Source: Pseudoalteromonas fuliginea (GTDB lineage Bacteria > Pseudomonadota > Gammaproteobacteria > Enterobacterales > Alteromonadaceae). Taken from it: a stretch of DNA of 63,709 bases. A program made the translations under genes and the position numbers. Below, one piece after another: positions 9,447-19,537 of this stretch (its first letter is position 1; the number at the start of each line of letters is the position of its first letter). Location of the stretch: NCBI RefSeq assembly GCF_000690055.1, contig NZ_JJNZ01000022.1, positions 1 through 63,709 on the forward strand, read 5' to 3'. Under the pieces are notes generated by a model, which worked only from the letters and a program-made list of their open reading frames with translations, was not told the DNA's origin and made no database searches.

Positions 9447-12400
9447 TTATACATGTGCAAGTTGCACTGCTTGTTCTATATCTACAGCAACCATACGCGA
9501 TACGCCAGGTTCTGCCATAGTTACACCTGTTAATCTACCCGCCATTTCCATCGCAATCTTATTATGGCTAATATAAATAAACTGTACTGATTGTGACATT
9601 TCTTCAACCAAACGGCAAAAGCGAACAACATTAGCATCATCTAATGGTGCATCTACTTCGTCCAGCATACAAAATGGGGCTGGATTGAGCCTGAATATAG
9701 AAAACACTAATGATAATGCGGTCAGCGCTTTTTCTCCACCACTTAACAAGTGAATTGTTGAATTTTTCTTACCCGGTGGTCGTGCCATTATACTAACACC
9801 ACTTTCGAGTAAATCGTCACTGGTTAATTCTAAATACGCACTGCCACCACCAAAAACTTTAGGAAATAGCTCAGCAAAGTCTTCGTTAACTTGATCGAAC
9901 GTCGCTTTAAAGCGTGTTTTGGTCTCAATATCAATTTTACGAATAGCACCTTCAAGGGTATTTAACGCTTTTGTTAAATCATCTAATTGATTATCAAGAT
10001 AATCACTACGAGCTTTGGCTAAATCAAACTCTTCTATTGCCGCTAAGTTTACTGCACCTAATTTATCTAACTGATTAGTAAATCCGGTTAACTGATTTTG
10101 CGCTGCGCTCAAATTTAATGAATCTGGTAATTCATCAAGTATCGCTTTTAAGCTTTGTTTTAATTCTTCTAATGGTTCAAGCGCAGCTTGTGCTTTTATC
10201 AGTAAGCTTTGCTCTTCAATTGTTAGCTTTTGGTGCTGCTGTTGCAAGCCCACCAGCTCACCTTGTGAATTTTTAAGGCTTACTTGCTTAGTGTTTAAGC
10301 TTTCTTTGGCCTGAGCTAATTCTTTTTGTAGCAATACTAATGCCTGCTCACCTTTTTGATGCTGTGCTAAGAGCTGCGTAATTTTATCGCTAAGTTCTTG
10401 CTCTGGTATCAGCAGCTCTTCTATTTCACTAAGTAGTTCTTGCGCACCTTCTGATGCACTAACGTGCTCTTTCTCTGCATGGCTCAATTTGGTTTGGCTT
10501 AACTGCCATTCACTGCGTGCCTTTTGCTCTGATAGCGTTGCCTTATGTGCTTGTGTTTTATATTGCTCAAGCATGCTTAATGCTTCGCTATAACTTTTAT
10601 CACTTTGTGAGCGCAAGCTATTTGCAGCGTCTACTTCATCCGCTAAGTTGAATTGCTGCTCATTTAACACTTCAAATTTCGCAGTTTGCTCACCAAGCAC
10701 GGTATTTAATTGCAAATGCTGAGTGGTTAATTGCTGTTTTTGTTGTTGTAGCTTTTCTAGTTGTAACTTAAATTGTGCTACTTGCTGCACAAGCATGTCG
10801 CTGCGCGTACTGGCTACCGCTATATTTTGCGCAAGCTCATGTATCGCTTCTTTAAGCTCGCTCTGCTCGTTAGTTAACTTTACTTGCTTGGCTGTATGTT
10901 CATCACGAGTCGATGTTATTTGTTTTAGCTCATCCTCGGCACTAGTTAACTGCTGAGTTTTATCCTGTAATTGCTTATGTTTTAAAAGCAATGAGTTTTC
11001 GGCATTTCGATCTGCACTTACATGCCAGTTACGACCATGCATTGCACCATTTTCATCCATAACAGCTATGTAAAAATCATCATTTAACAGCGTTACATCA
11101 CCGCTCTCGCTATAAGCAATACGCGTTAAATGTTCTGGATACACGCCGCTTGTTACAAATGCCGCTAAGCTATTTTCAGCAATTTGCTTAGTACTAATTG
11201 GCCACACACTATTATCAGCTTGCTGCTCACTTACATTTAAGTGCTCTAGCGATTTAAGTGCTTGCTCTATTAAGGGCTCAAAGCCTTCTTTAACACTTAG
11301 CTGATTAAACAACACATTAGTATTTTCATTTTCTTCATCAAGCCCTAATGTACTTTTAAGCCCCGTTATACTGGCTTTTAACTCATTTATTGTTTGAGTA
11401 AGCGCTGAGTATTGCTTTTGTGAGTTATTAACAAGCTCATTTTGCACTTCAAGCTTTGCGCTGCACTGTGTATGCGCTGTTTGTTTAGCGGCCAGTTCTT
11501 GAGTTAATGTTTGTGTTTGCTGTGTTTGCTGTGTTAATTGTTGCTCTACATCACTACTTTGTAGCTCGCTAAGCTGCGAATTTAACTGATTAAGTTGCTC
11601 GTTAACGTGACTTATTTGCTGCTGTGTTTGCTTAATGTGGCTGCTATGCAATTGCGCATTATTATTAAGTTGTTGCTGTTGTTCACACAAAGCTTGCCAG
11701 TGAGTGTTACGGCGCTGCTTAAGTGCTAATAAGTCCTCAAGTTCATGCGTTAACCCACTAACTTGCTCTTCACATATTAAGGCATTTTCACTTGCCTCTT
11801 GCAGGGCTTCGTTGAGTTGCTCGCACACAATTTGCTGCTGCGATTTCACCTCAGTGCTATGGATTTGGCGTTGCTGTAGTTTAATTAAATTTTGTTTAAG
11901 TGTTTGGGTTTGCTGCTTTACATTGATTTGTTGTTGCTCAGCCCGGGTAAGCTCTGTGTGTATTACATGTTGCTGATGCTGTGCATCGCTTAGTTTATCT
12001 TGCTGAGCTTGTACTTGCCCTTCTAAGCTTGCAAGTACATCGTCATGCCCTGAGTTAGCGGTTTTAAAAAACAAAATTTGATCATTAAGCTTTTTAATTT
12101 GGGCACTTTTTTCAAGTTGCTGCTGATGTAACTTTTGCCATTTTAAAACGGCAATTTGGCCTTTTAGCGTACGTTCTTGTGCTTTTAATTCGCGGTATTT
12201 TTTTGCATCAACCGACTGCACAGCCAATTTATCTAGCTGGCTTTGTAGTTCTTTACGCACATCTAACAAACGTTCAAGATTTTCGCGAGTGCTCTTTATA
12301 CGAGTTTGTGTTTCGCGGCGGCGCTCTTTGTATTTAGAAACGCCAGCGGCTTCTTCTAAAAATACGCGCAGCTCTTGTGGTTTACTTTCTATTAAGCGCG

Positions 12401-12848
12401 AGATCATCCCTTGCTCAATAATTGCGTAACTACGTGGACCAAGACCGGTGCCTAAAAATATATCGGTAATATCGCGCTTACGGCATTTACTGCCATTTAA
12501 AAAATACAGTGACTGTCCGTCGCGCGTTACTAAACGCTTAATAGCAATTTGGTTTCGATCGGCAAATGTGTTTGAAGGACTTCCTTTATCGTTATCAAAA
12601 ACAAGCTCTACAGAGGCTTGTGATATGGCTTTTCGATTAGTTGAGCCATTAAAAATAACGTCGGTCATGGCGTCGCCACGCAGGTTTTTAGCAGAGCTTT
12701 CACCTAGCACCCATCGTACTGCATCAATAACGTTAGATTTGCCACAGCCATTGGGGCCAACAACACACGTCATTTGATCAGGAAATGGAATTTTAGTAGG
12801 CTCTACAAACGATTTAAAGCCCGCTAATTTAATGGTGCTTAAGCGCAT
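9447..12848 (-). CDS. smc: Chromosome segregation protein SMC
   Basis: 1133 aa, the normal length. ATPase of the SMC condensin complex that compacts and segregates the chromosome. Walker A at residues 31-38 (GPNGCGKS). There is a long Gln-rich coiled coil on both sides of a hinge at about 500-620 (GFEPLIEQAL; SGVYPEHLTRIAYS). The C-terminal signature motif is LLSGGEKALTALSL, with the Walker B region FCMLDEVDAPLDD. The coiled coil is unusually rich in Q and T, which makes the antisense strand produce spurious Cys/Ser-rich frames. First gene of the smc-zipA-ligA series. Confidence 0.98.
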   Translation of the reverse strand: MRLSTIKLAGFKSFVEPTKIPFPDQMTCVVGPNGCGKSNVIDAVRWVLGESSAKNLRGDAMTDVIFNGSTNRKAISQASVELVFDNDKGSPSNTFADRNQIAIKRLVTRDGQSLYFLNGSKCRKRDITDIFLGTGLGPRSYAIIEQGMISRLIESKPQELRVFLEEAAGVSKYKERRRETQTRIKSTRENLERLLDVRKELQSQLDKLAVQSVDAKKYRELKAQERTLKGQIAVLKWQKLHQQQLEKSAQIKKLNDQILFFKTANSGHDDVLASLEGQVQAQQDKLSDAQHQQHVIHTELTRAEQQQINVKQQTQTLKQNLIKLQQRQIHSTEVKSQQQIVCEQLNEALQEASENALICEEQVSGLTHELEDLLALKQRRNTHWQALCEQQQQLNNNAQLHSSHIKQTQQQISHVNEQLNQLNSQLSELQSSDVEQQLTQQTQQTQTLTQELAAKQTAHTQCSAKLEVQNELVNNSQKQYSALTQTINELKASITGLKSTLGLDEENENTNVLFNQLSVKEGFEPLIEQALKSLEHLNVSEQQADNSVWPISTKQIAENSLAAFVTSGVYPEHLTRIAYSESGDVTLLNDDFYIAVMDENGAMHGRNWHVSADRNAENSLLLKHKQLQDKTQQLTSAEDELKQITSTRDEHTAKQVKLTNEQSELKEAIHELAQNIAVASTRSDMLVQQVAQFKLQLEKLQQQKQQLTTQHLQLNTVLGEQTAKFEVLNEQQFNLADEVDAANSLRSQSDKSYSEALSMLEQYKTQAHKATLSEQKARSEWQLSQTKLSHAEKEHVSASEGAQELLSEIEELLIPEQELSDKITQLLAQHQKGEQALVLLQKELAQAKESLNTKQVSLKNSQGELVGLQQQHQKLTIEEQSLLIKAQAALEPLEELKQSLKAILDELPDSLNLSAAQNQLTGFTNQLDKLGAVNLAAIEEFDLAKARSDYLDNQLDDLTKALNTLEGAIRKIDIETKTRFKATFDQVNEDFAELFPKVFGGGSAYLELTSDDLLESGVSIMARPPGKKNSTIHLLSGGEKALTALSLVFSIFRLNPAPFCMLDEVDAPLDDANVVRFCRLVEEMSQSVQFIYISHNKIAMEMAGRLTGVTMAEPGVSRMVAVDIEQAVQLAHV

Positions 12849-12915
12849 CTTATTGTTATTACCAATTATTATTGTTATTGATTACAAACAATTTAACTCA
12901 TAAATAGTTAAATTG

Positions 12916-13647
12916 TTAAGCTTGTCGTTTAAAGTTATCTAAAATAATACCGGTCGCCATTGCAACATTAAGCGACTCTGCACCACCAAAAGCGGGAATG
13001 GTTATTTTATTGGTTACTAATTTTGCACATGCCTCGCGTATTCCATGCGACTCACTGCCCATTAGTAAAACACCGGAGCCCGTAAATTGGGTTTTGTGTA
13101 CACTCTGCCCATCTAAAAAAGCACCGTAAACAGGTAAGCTTAAAGATTGTAAATAATCAGGTAAATCTACTTGGCTTACCGATACCCTTACAAACGAGCC
13201 CATTGTGGCGCTAATTGTTTTTGGGTTGTAAGCGTCAGCGCTGTCGGTGCTAGTTACTATATGCTTAATACCGTACCAGTCTGCCACTCTTATTATTGTT
13301 CCTAAATTTCCAGGGTCTGATACGCCATCAAGTGCGAGTATTAAGCCATTTGCGTGTGGTAAAGCTGTCTTTGGCATATCAACAATAGCAATGGCTGCAT
13401 TATTGCTAACTAGCGTGCTGGCTTTGGTGAGGGTCTCTTCATCTGCTTCAATAAAATTAGCTTGCGGATATTTACCTTGGTACGCATTTATAAACTCGCT
13501 TGTAGCAAAAATATTAACCACATTTAATGGGCTGTTTAATAACTCAAGTACGTTTTTTTCACCCTGTACAAGGTATTGATTATATTGCTTTCGGTACTTT
13601 TTTTGGCCAAGTTGGCGAATAAGTTTGAGTTGGTTTTTTGAAATCAT
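12916..13647 (-). CDS. TrmH/SpoU-family RNA 2'-O-methyltransferase
   Basis: 243 aa. It has an N-terminal substrate-binding domain (about 1-95) and a SPOUT methyltransferase domain with the three family motifs: DPGNLGTIIRVADW, GSESHGI and IPAFGGAESLNVAMA. The S-adenosylmethionine knot should be functional. It resembles rRNA methyltransferases of the RlmB/TsnR type, but the exact nucleotide target cannot be read from sequence. It lies between smc and the aaeXAB-like operon with about 70 bp to each side, so it is probably its own unit. Confidence 0.9.
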   Translation of the reverse strand: MISKNQLKLIRQLGQKKYRKQYNQYLVQGEKNVLELLNSPLNVVNIFATSEFINAYQGKYPQANFIEADEETLTKASTLVSNNAAIAIVDMPKTALPHANGLILALDGVSDPGNLGTIIRVADWYGIKHIVTSTDSADAYNPKTISATMGSFVRVSVSQVDLPDYLQSLSLPVYGAFLDGQSVHKTQFTGSGVLLMGSESHGIREACAKLVTNKITIPAFGGAESLNVAMATGIILDNFKRQA

Positions 13648-13723
13648 AACAGCCCCATAAAATTATCCATCAAGTATAACAGATTTAGCTATAACATCTG
13701 AACTCGAAAAGCAGCGAATGGGC

Positions 13724-15760
13724 CTAATTTATCTTACTCGCACTTCTTTCAAAGGTCAGATCAATGCGAATAAACATGCCTTTTATAGCTTCTAATTGAT
13801 TTGAATCGTCAACCGTCTGAGCCAATTCCTCATAAAGATTGTCTGACGCTTGCTTAAACTTATTATTAAACTTGCCCTTGGTTGCCAACATAAATGCATC
13901 AGCCAACGTGCGTTGCCACTCATTTAAATACTTTAGCTTTGTATTACCAGCCAAATTTTCACAAATTGAGTTTAATCGCACTGAAGCATGCCCTAAGTTT
14001 AACCCGGTCAACGCAAGGTCTGTAATAACGCGTGAGTGTGAACCTTGATCGTAATTAGTTAAGCGTATTAACCTATCTGCCATGCGACGGTTGTACCAAA
14101 TGCTTGGGGTTGAATGGTTGTTTATTTCGAGTAAATCTTTATAAGTAGCCTTAAAAACACGATGAACAAGTAATTGCGCACTCGGACCTGTAAACAACTG
14201 AAAAATCCAAAATAAAATACTCACTCCGGCAAAAATTGCCATTGCAGAGCTCAGTGTGTAATCAATTGAAAACGCAAGGCTCATATCCGTACTGGGTCTT
14301 ACTAAAATAGTAAACGGAATACAAAAACCTAAACCATATGGCAGTGTTTGCTGCTCTGCTAGTAATAATAAACCAAGAAAATAAGGCCCAGCTAACACAA
14401 GTAGCAATATTTCCAATTGCCCACCACTTTGTGATAATAAATTAAGTGCATAAAAAATAGTGACAAAGCTCGCCACTACAACGCCTACCAACAAGCGCTT
14501 TATAACCACCTGTAAAATAGCTAAGGGTATTCGCGCCAACATTATTGAAAATATGACGGGTAGAATCATAATTAATAATGCCGCAGAAGAGCCTGTATTA
14601 ATCCAAATAAATGCGCCGATAGAAAACACCAGCATTGTTCTAAAGCCAACAATGATGCCCGCTAACGGGTCGCGATATGTAAGCATACTCGGTGCATTTA
14701 ATAATGCTTTATCACTCTCCTCTAAAGCTCTGTATGCCCGTAGTAAAATTGTTAAATCGCTAGCCACCTCTAAGCCCACATTGAGCATATGGGATTCAAA
14801 TGGCGAATCGCACACCGTATTTGCTCTGTACTCGGTTAGTTCCTTACGCAGTGTTTTAACTTGTTCGGCGCAGTAATCAAAATCGCCAGACTCTTTAATT
14901 TGCGCAAATACGTGTTTAAGTTTATTTATTAATTTATCTAACGTAGGTGTTATAAGGTCTTCGTGGTTTCTCTGTAGGCGGCCAATTATTTGAATTAAGG
15001 CCAATAAAGAAAGTACTTTTTGCGATAATTGATTTGCAGCACGCGAGCGCCCAGGTCCTTTTGGGCCTTCGTACCTTACTGCGCTAGAATCTTCGTTTAT
15101 AGATCCCAGCGTTGCCATAATACCATCTATTTGTTGATGGCGATTTTCGTGCGAGCCCTTAGAGTCAAGTTCAATAACCAAATAATGTAATGTTTGATTT
15201 ATAACTGAGCGTGCCTGCGTTTGCAGCAAATTTTTAACCTTTACAGGCCAAAATAAATGGCTCACAAGCCCTGCACATACAGAGCCAATTATTATTTCGC
15301 TCACGCGCGCTTGCGCAATATCAAATATACTTTGGCTGCTTACCATTGCCGGAGTAACCATAACCAAAAGCACAATAATAGCGGCAGTTACACCGGCCAT
15401 AGCGAATGCATACACAAAATTTGCTTGGCGGACCATGGCCGACAACGCAGAGTTAACGCCCAGCCATAAAGCAAGTGCCCCGAGCGCTAAATATGGGTAA
15501 GGCATAAGCTGGGTTAAAAGTAATATACCTAACAGACCACCCACTACGGTGCCTATTATTTGGCAAATTGCTTTTTCTATTACCAATCCACTTTGCGGAC
15601 GTAATTGCAAAAATATAGCCGATACTAGCGCCCAATAAGGCCTTTCAAGATTAAGCGACATAGCAATAGTCAGCGCCATCACCATGGCTATAACGCCCTT
15701 AGTCGCAAAAATAATTGCCTGTTTTTTAGGAAAAAACAAATTTTGTAATACAACGCCCAC
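13724..15760 (-). CDS. FUSC-family (AaeB-like) efflux pump membrane subunit
   Basis: 678 aa. Two groups of hydrophobic helices (about 15-175 and 360-530), each followed by a cytoplasmic domain, as in AaeB/FUSC aromatic-acid exporters. It should form the inner-membrane part of a tripartite pump with the HlyD protein encoded 10 bp upstream and a DUF1656 protein further upstream. The substrate is not known; AaeAB of E. coli exports hydroxylated aromatic acids. The start ATG follows the preceding stop closely, consistent with coupled expression. Confidence 0.9.
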   Translation of the reverse strand: MGVVLQNLFFPKKQAIIFATKGVIAMVMALTIAMSLNLERPYWALVSAIFLQLRPQSGLVIEKAICQIIGTVVGGLLGILLLTQLMPYPYLALGALALWLGVNSALSAMVRQANFVYAFAMAGVTAAIIVLLVMVTPAMVSSQSIFDIAQARVSEIIIGSVCAGLVSHLFWPVKVKNLLQTQARSVINQTLHYLVIELDSKGSHENRHQQIDGIMATLGSINEDSSAVRYEGPKGPGRSRAANQLSQKVLSLLALIQIIGRLQRNHEDLITPTLDKLINKLKHVFAQIKESGDFDYCAEQVKTLRKELTEYRANTVCDSPFESHMLNVGLEVASDLTILLRAYRALEESDKALLNAPSMLTYRDPLAGIIVGFRTMLVFSIGAFIWINTGSSAALLIMILPVIFSIMLARIPLAILQVVIKRLLVGVVVASFVTIFYALNLLSQSGGQLEILLLVLAGPYFLGLLLLAEQQTLPYGLGFCIPFTILVRPSTDMSLAFSIDYTLSSAMAIFAGVSILFWIFQLFTGPSAQLLVHRVFKATYKDLLEINNHSTPSIWYNRRMADRLIRLTNYDQGSHSRVITDLALTGLNLGHASVRLNSICENLAGNTKLKYLNEWQRTLADAFMLATKGKFNNKFKQASDNLYEELAQTVDDSNQLEAIKGMFIRIDLTFERSASKIN

Positions 15761-15770
15761 TGTATTCCCC

Positions 15771-16631
15771 TTAACGTGTAGCGAGATGTATAGTGGCGGT
15801 CATTCCTGCGCTAAGCTGTGTATTTTCGGGCAATGAATCTAACTTAATATCAACAGGAATACGTTGCGATAAACGCACCCAATTAAATGTTTGTTGTACT
15901 TGTGGTAAAAGCTGACCGTTACTTTGTGTATTCGTATTTGCAATGGCTTTGCCTACACTCACTACATGCCCTGTTAATTGCTTACCACCACTTAAAAGGG
16001 CTATTTTAGCTTTTTGATCAGGATAAATAAGCGGTATTTTACTCTCTTCAAAGTAACCCGTTACATAAAATGAATCTGACTGAACAATAGCAAAAACAGG
16101 TGTGCCTTGAGCTACATAGTTACCTTGGCGTAAATTCAAATTAATTATTTGCCCTGATGCAGGCGCAACAATTTTAGTTCTATCAACATTTAACTGCGCA
16201 ATTGTTTGCTCTGTCTTGGCTAAGTTATAATTTGCTTCAGCAATTTTAGTATTAATACGAGTTGATTCTAGCGTTTCTTCACTAATTGCCTGTTGAGTTT
16301 TTAGCTCAACACGTCTTTCGTATTTGTGCTTGGCAAGTTCCCATGTATACAATGCGTTTTCTGTGTTTGCTTTACTTTTATCAAGCGCTGCTTGATAACG
16401 CTTTTTATCAACATTAAAAAGTACTTCGCCTTTTTGTACGTTTTGACCATCTTTAATATTTAAAACAGTTACCCAGCCCGACACGTCTGGAGCAACCGTG
16501 ACAATATCGGCTCGAATACGCCCATCACGCGTCCAAGGAGTATGCATGTAGTCAGTCCATACCCAACGCCCAGCAAAAACCGCAGCTATAACAACCAAGA
16601 TAGTAAAAGTAATACGCAGATATTTAATCAT
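15771..16631 (-). CDS. HlyD-family (AaeA-like) periplasmic adaptor
   Basis: 286 aa. N-terminal membrane anchor (about 5-25), then the membrane-fusion layout: a lipoyl half (VTVAPDVSGWVTVLNIKDGQ), a helical hairpin (about 85-150), the second lipoyl half (IVAPASGQIINLNLRQGNYV) and a beta barrel. It bridges the FUSC inner-membrane pump to an outer-membrane channel. Immediately upstream lies repeat family B, which separates it from aaeX; in related operons these genes lie close together. Confidence 0.92.
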   Translation of the reverse strand: MIKYLRITFTILVVIAAVFAGRWVWTDYMHTPWTRDGRIRADIVTVAPDVSGWVTVLNIKDGQNVQKGEVLFNVDKKRYQAALDKSKANTENALYTWELAKHKYERRVELKTQQAISEETLESTRINTKIAEANYNLAKTEQTIAQLNVDRTKIVAPASGQIINLNLRQGNYVAQGTPVFAIVQSDSFYVTGYFEESKIPLIYPDQKAKIALLSGGKQLTGHVVSVGKAIANTNTQSNGQLLPQVQQTFNWVRLSQRIPVDIKLDSLPENTQLSAGMTATIHLATR

Positions 16632-16652
16632 TCAATTTATCTTCCACTTAGT

Positions 16653-16815
16653 AATACCAATCCGCAATAATACTTGAGCAATTTGAGGGCTTAAACCAGA
16701 CGCTAACTGTGTTAAAAATTTCTGATATAGAACAACTAAATAACGAAATTTTTGCCTTGTTATCGACACGGTTTTCTTACCTCAAAATAGCTCACTTAAT
16801 TAAGCAAATTGGTAT
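16653..16815. repeat. MITE-like repeat family B inside the aaeXAB-like operon
   Basis: About 163 bp, bounded by ATACCAATCCG and CAAATTGGTAT. The ends match family A but the interior is different, with TTTGAGGGCTTAAACCAGA near one end and TTACCTCAAAATAGCTC near the other. It lies between aaeX and the HlyD gene. Its right end overlaps the last four sense codons and stop of aaeX. A 75-codon frame inside it is not a gene. Confidence 0.75.
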
Positions 16816-17003
16816 AAATAGACGGCCAGTGCCAAGTAACAAACAAATAGTGACACTTCAAACCAAGCCACTTTCCAAATACGGTCATGCCAATCTAGTC
16901 GATGCAAAGCAAAACGAGTCAGCGCTGTTAAAATAAACGCAATTGGGAAGTAAACAATCAGCGGGCTAAACTCTAATCCCCCTAACACGACTGCTTGAAA
17001 CAT
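16800..17003 (-). CDS. DUF1656 (AaeX-like) small membrane protein
   Basis: 67 aa with two membrane helices (about 12-32 and 44-65). This is the small first gene typical of aaeXAB operons; its molecular role in the pump is unknown. The final residues YQFA and the stop codon lie within the inverted repeat of family B, so the native C terminus was probably replaced on insertion. The functional part, both helices, is untouched. Confidence 0.85.
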   Translation of the reverse strand: MFQAVVLGGLEFSPLIVYFPIAFILTALTRFALHRLDWHDRIWKVAWFEVSLFVCYLALAVYLYQFA

Positions 17004-17262
17004 AATAAATATCCTAATGTTATTTAAAGCGGTGATAAAAGCTGTAAAACCTAAATAAATTTACATCCTCACTACTCTTACAATCTATTATTTTGGCATA
17101 TAAATCAATTAGCTTAATTGTACGTAGGTGTGCTTAATACATAATTAATGCCATTACATTTAAGCAGCATTAACTATGTATAGTAGCTAAATCGCATATT
17201 AAAAAGCTAAAGTTCCCAGTTACCAGCCAAATAAATAAAACCAGCGAGGTTTATTTATAAAA

Positions 17263-17290
17263 AAGTATTAGAGTATTTAACTCAATACTT
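17263..17290 (-). terminator. Terminator-like hairpin upstream of the aaeXAB-like operon
   Basis: On the minus strand, AAGTATTGAGT / ACTC-T-AATACTT arms are followed by TTTTTTAT. It lies about 260 bp upstream of aaeX in the gap between divergent genes. There it could end a short leader or small RNA, or act as an attenuator. The rest of 17004-17380 shows nothing else I can support. Confidence 0.5.
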
Positions 17291-17380
17291 AAAACGCCTA
17301 TTTATAGCTGTTTACAGAAGGGTGAGATAATTATAAACATTGAATTTTGCACTAAAAATAGGTAAATTAACAAAAAAAAT

Positions 17381-18505
17381 ATGGACATAATTTTAATGGA
17401 ATCAATACACCCTACCCTCTCTGAAACAAGCCCACCAATAAATGAGCCTGCTGAACCAATTTTTAGCGGAAAAGTGCAATTTAGTGGTAAAGGCGGTGAG
17501 TTTTTTGGAATTTGGATTGTAAATATATTACTTAGCGTTATTACGCTTGGCATATATTCAGCGTGGGCTAAAGTACGTACGCATCGCTATTTTTACGGCC
17601 ACACTCGTATAGATGGTCATAGCTTTGACTACCTAGCAACACCAATACAAATTTTAAAAGGTCGGATTTTAGCGGTTGTTGTATTTTTTATTTACACATT
17701 CTCTATTAGCTTTTTGCCTATTTTAGGGCTGTTTATTGCTCTTGGTTTTATCTTTTTAATGCCATGGATTATTAATCAAGGTTTACGTTTTAATCTGCGT
17801 ATGACGCGCCATCGTAATGTTCGTTTTACTTTTAAAGGCAATTACGGCGAAGCCTTTATTAACTTTATACTTTTGCCTATCGCCAGCATATTTACACTTT
17901 ATTTATTAATGCCTTATGTTATAAAACGTATTGATAGCTATATCCATAGCAATATTAGTTACGGTGACAAACCACTTACTGTAAACCTAAAAGGCGAAAC
18001 CTATTACCTAACAGCGCTTATTTGTTTTGTAGTGAGCTCTATCACCATGGTGCTCTTTATGGGAATTTTAGGGTTATTTGGCCTCAACTTAATAGATGTT
18101 GAAAATCAACAAAATTTAGAAAACTCCGCTGCTATGGTTATGCTTCCTATCTTTATGATGATTGCCTATGTACTAATGATTGCCATTGTTTCTGCTGTAT
18201 GGCACGCCGCTATTCGTAATCACATTTTTGATAACAGCCATTTTGAAGGCGTTGCCACATTTAAATCAGAGCTAAAACCAATTCCTTTCGCTGTTTTACT
18301 ATTAACTAATATGTTGGCTATTGTATTTTCTTTAGGGCTTGCATACCCATGGACAAAAGTACGTACATCAAAAATGCTCGCTGATGTAACTAACGTCACT
18401 ATTTATCCTGGTGCATTAAACCTAATCGATACCGCGCAAGAACAGCAATCATCATTTGCTGAGGAAGCTGCAAACGTATTTGATATTGACCTTTCTCTAA
18501 CTTAA
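17381..18505 (+). CDS. DUF898 (YjgN-like) membrane protein
   Basis: 374 aa. A repeated module of membrane helices, each ending in a motif of the type LGIYSAWAKVRTHRY (about 50-65) and LGLAYPWTKVRTSKM (about 325-340), is diagnostic for DUF898/YjgN. About eight hydrophobic segments. Function unknown. It precedes an M48 metalloprotease by 9 bp, a pairing common to this family and suggesting joint action at the membrane. The ATG at 17396 is an alternative start; neither has a clear ribosome site. Confidence 0.9.
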   Translation: MDIILMESIHPTLSETSPPINEPAEPIFSGKVQFSGKGGEFFGIWIVNILLSVITLGIYSAWAKVRTHRYFYGHTRIDGHSFDYLATPIQILKGRILAVVVFFIYTFSISFLPILGLFIALGFIFLMPWIINQGLRFNLRMTRHRNVRFTFKGNYGEAFINFILLPIASIFTLYLLMPYVIKRIDSYIHSNISYGDKPLTVNLKGETYYLTALICFVVSSITMVLFMGILGLFGLNLIDVENQQNLENSAAMVMLPIFMMIAYVLMIAIVSAVWHAAIRNHIFDNSHFEGVATFKSELKPIPFAVLLLTNMLAIVFSLGLAYPWTKVRTSKMLADVTNVTIYPGALNLIDTAQEQQSSFAEEAANVFDIDLSLT

Positions 18506-18514
18506 GAGCTCACT

Positions 18515-19537
18515 ATGCATGTAAAGGGACATTTTTTCCCCATCGCATCGAGTAACTATCAAGTGTGTGTTGCAACTATTAGCGACACGCACATTGAAGT
18601 TATTAACGATGAACACGTTATAGCTCGCCACGCAATCTCAAGTCTAAAATTAAGTTCGGGGATGGCAGGACTTGCCGACGAACTAAACTTTGAAGATGGT
18701 AGTCGTTTTATTCCTCAAGATGTAAGTTACAGATGGCCATTTAAAGAAAATAACCATCACATAATGGAGCGCCTTGAAAAAAGTAAATGGGCAATTTTAG
18801 CCGCAGTCATATTTACACCACTTTTTATGTGGTTAGTACTTTATAAAGCGGTACCGGCCATTGCTGTTTACAGTGTTGATACCCTGCCACGTAATGTTGT
18901 GGAACAAATGGGGGAGCAAAGCTTTACACTTATTAAAAAGATTGCGCTTGACCCAAGTGAGCTCCCCGCAGAGCAGCAAGCTAAAGTACAAGCACATTTT
19001 ACAAGTATGCTTAATGCGTTATCGCTTGATCAATCGGTTTATAGATTATCGTTTTATAAATCAGACAGCTTTGGTGCTAACGCGTTTGCACTACCCCATG
19101 GCCGTATCGTGGTCACAGATGATTTAGCAAATTTACTTGCCGATAAACCCAATGCACTAAAAGCGGTATTGCTACACGAGATGGGCCATGTAGTCCACCA
19201 GCATAGCGTACGTATTACAGCACAATCTGCCGCAAGTACGATTGTGCTAGCGGTTGTATTTGGTGATTTAGAAGGGGTTGCAGAGGTTGCATTAGGTACG
19301 GGTGCATCGTTTGCTCAGCAAGGGTTTTCACGAGATATGGAACGCGAGGCAGATACCTTTGCACTCATTCAATTAGAGTCGCTTGGGTATTCGAGTAATG
19401 ACTTTGCTGATGCAATAGAGGCCCTACAAGAAAGCCATACCAGCAAAAACGAGCACCTCGAAAAAGTAAATGACTTTTTAGAGTACTTGTCTAGCCACCC
19501 AAGTGCACAAGAGCGTATTGACAATGCTAGGAAATAA
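18515..19537 (+). CDS. Membrane-anchored M48-family metallopeptidase
   Basis: 340 aa. An N-terminal soluble domain (about 1-85), one membrane segment (WAILAAVIFTPLFMWLVLY, about 90-110), then an M48 protease domain with the zinc motif HEMGH at about residue 221. The third ligand region is EREADTFAL at about 275. It is likely oriented to the periplasm. Operon with the YjgN-like gene. The next start codon (19524) overlaps its 3' end, so a third gene was once coupled to it. Confidence 0.92.
   Translation: MHVKGHFFPIASSNYQVCVATISDTHIEVINDEHVIARHAISSLKLSSGMAGLADELNFEDGSRFIPQDVSYRWPFKENNHHIMERLEKSKWAILAAVIFTPLFMWLVLYKAVPAIAVYSVDTLPRNVVEQMGEQSFTLIKKIALDPSELPAEQQAKVQAHFTSMLNALSLDQSVYRLSFYKSDSFGANAFALPHGRIVVTDDLANLLADKPNALKAVLLHEMGHVVHQHSVRITAQSAASTIVLAVVFGDLEGVAEVALGTGASFAQQGFSRDMEREADTFALIQLESLGYSSNDFADAIEALQESHTSKNEHLEKVNDFLEYLSSHPSAQERIDNARK

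Noticed and set aside
10700..11980. Cys- and Ser-rich plus-strand frames opposite smc
   Set aside because: They are shadows produced by the Gln-rich coiled coil of SMC on the other strand.
16709..16936. 75-codon plus-strand frame
   Set aside because: It lies within repeat B and antisense to aaeX, with no support as a gene.
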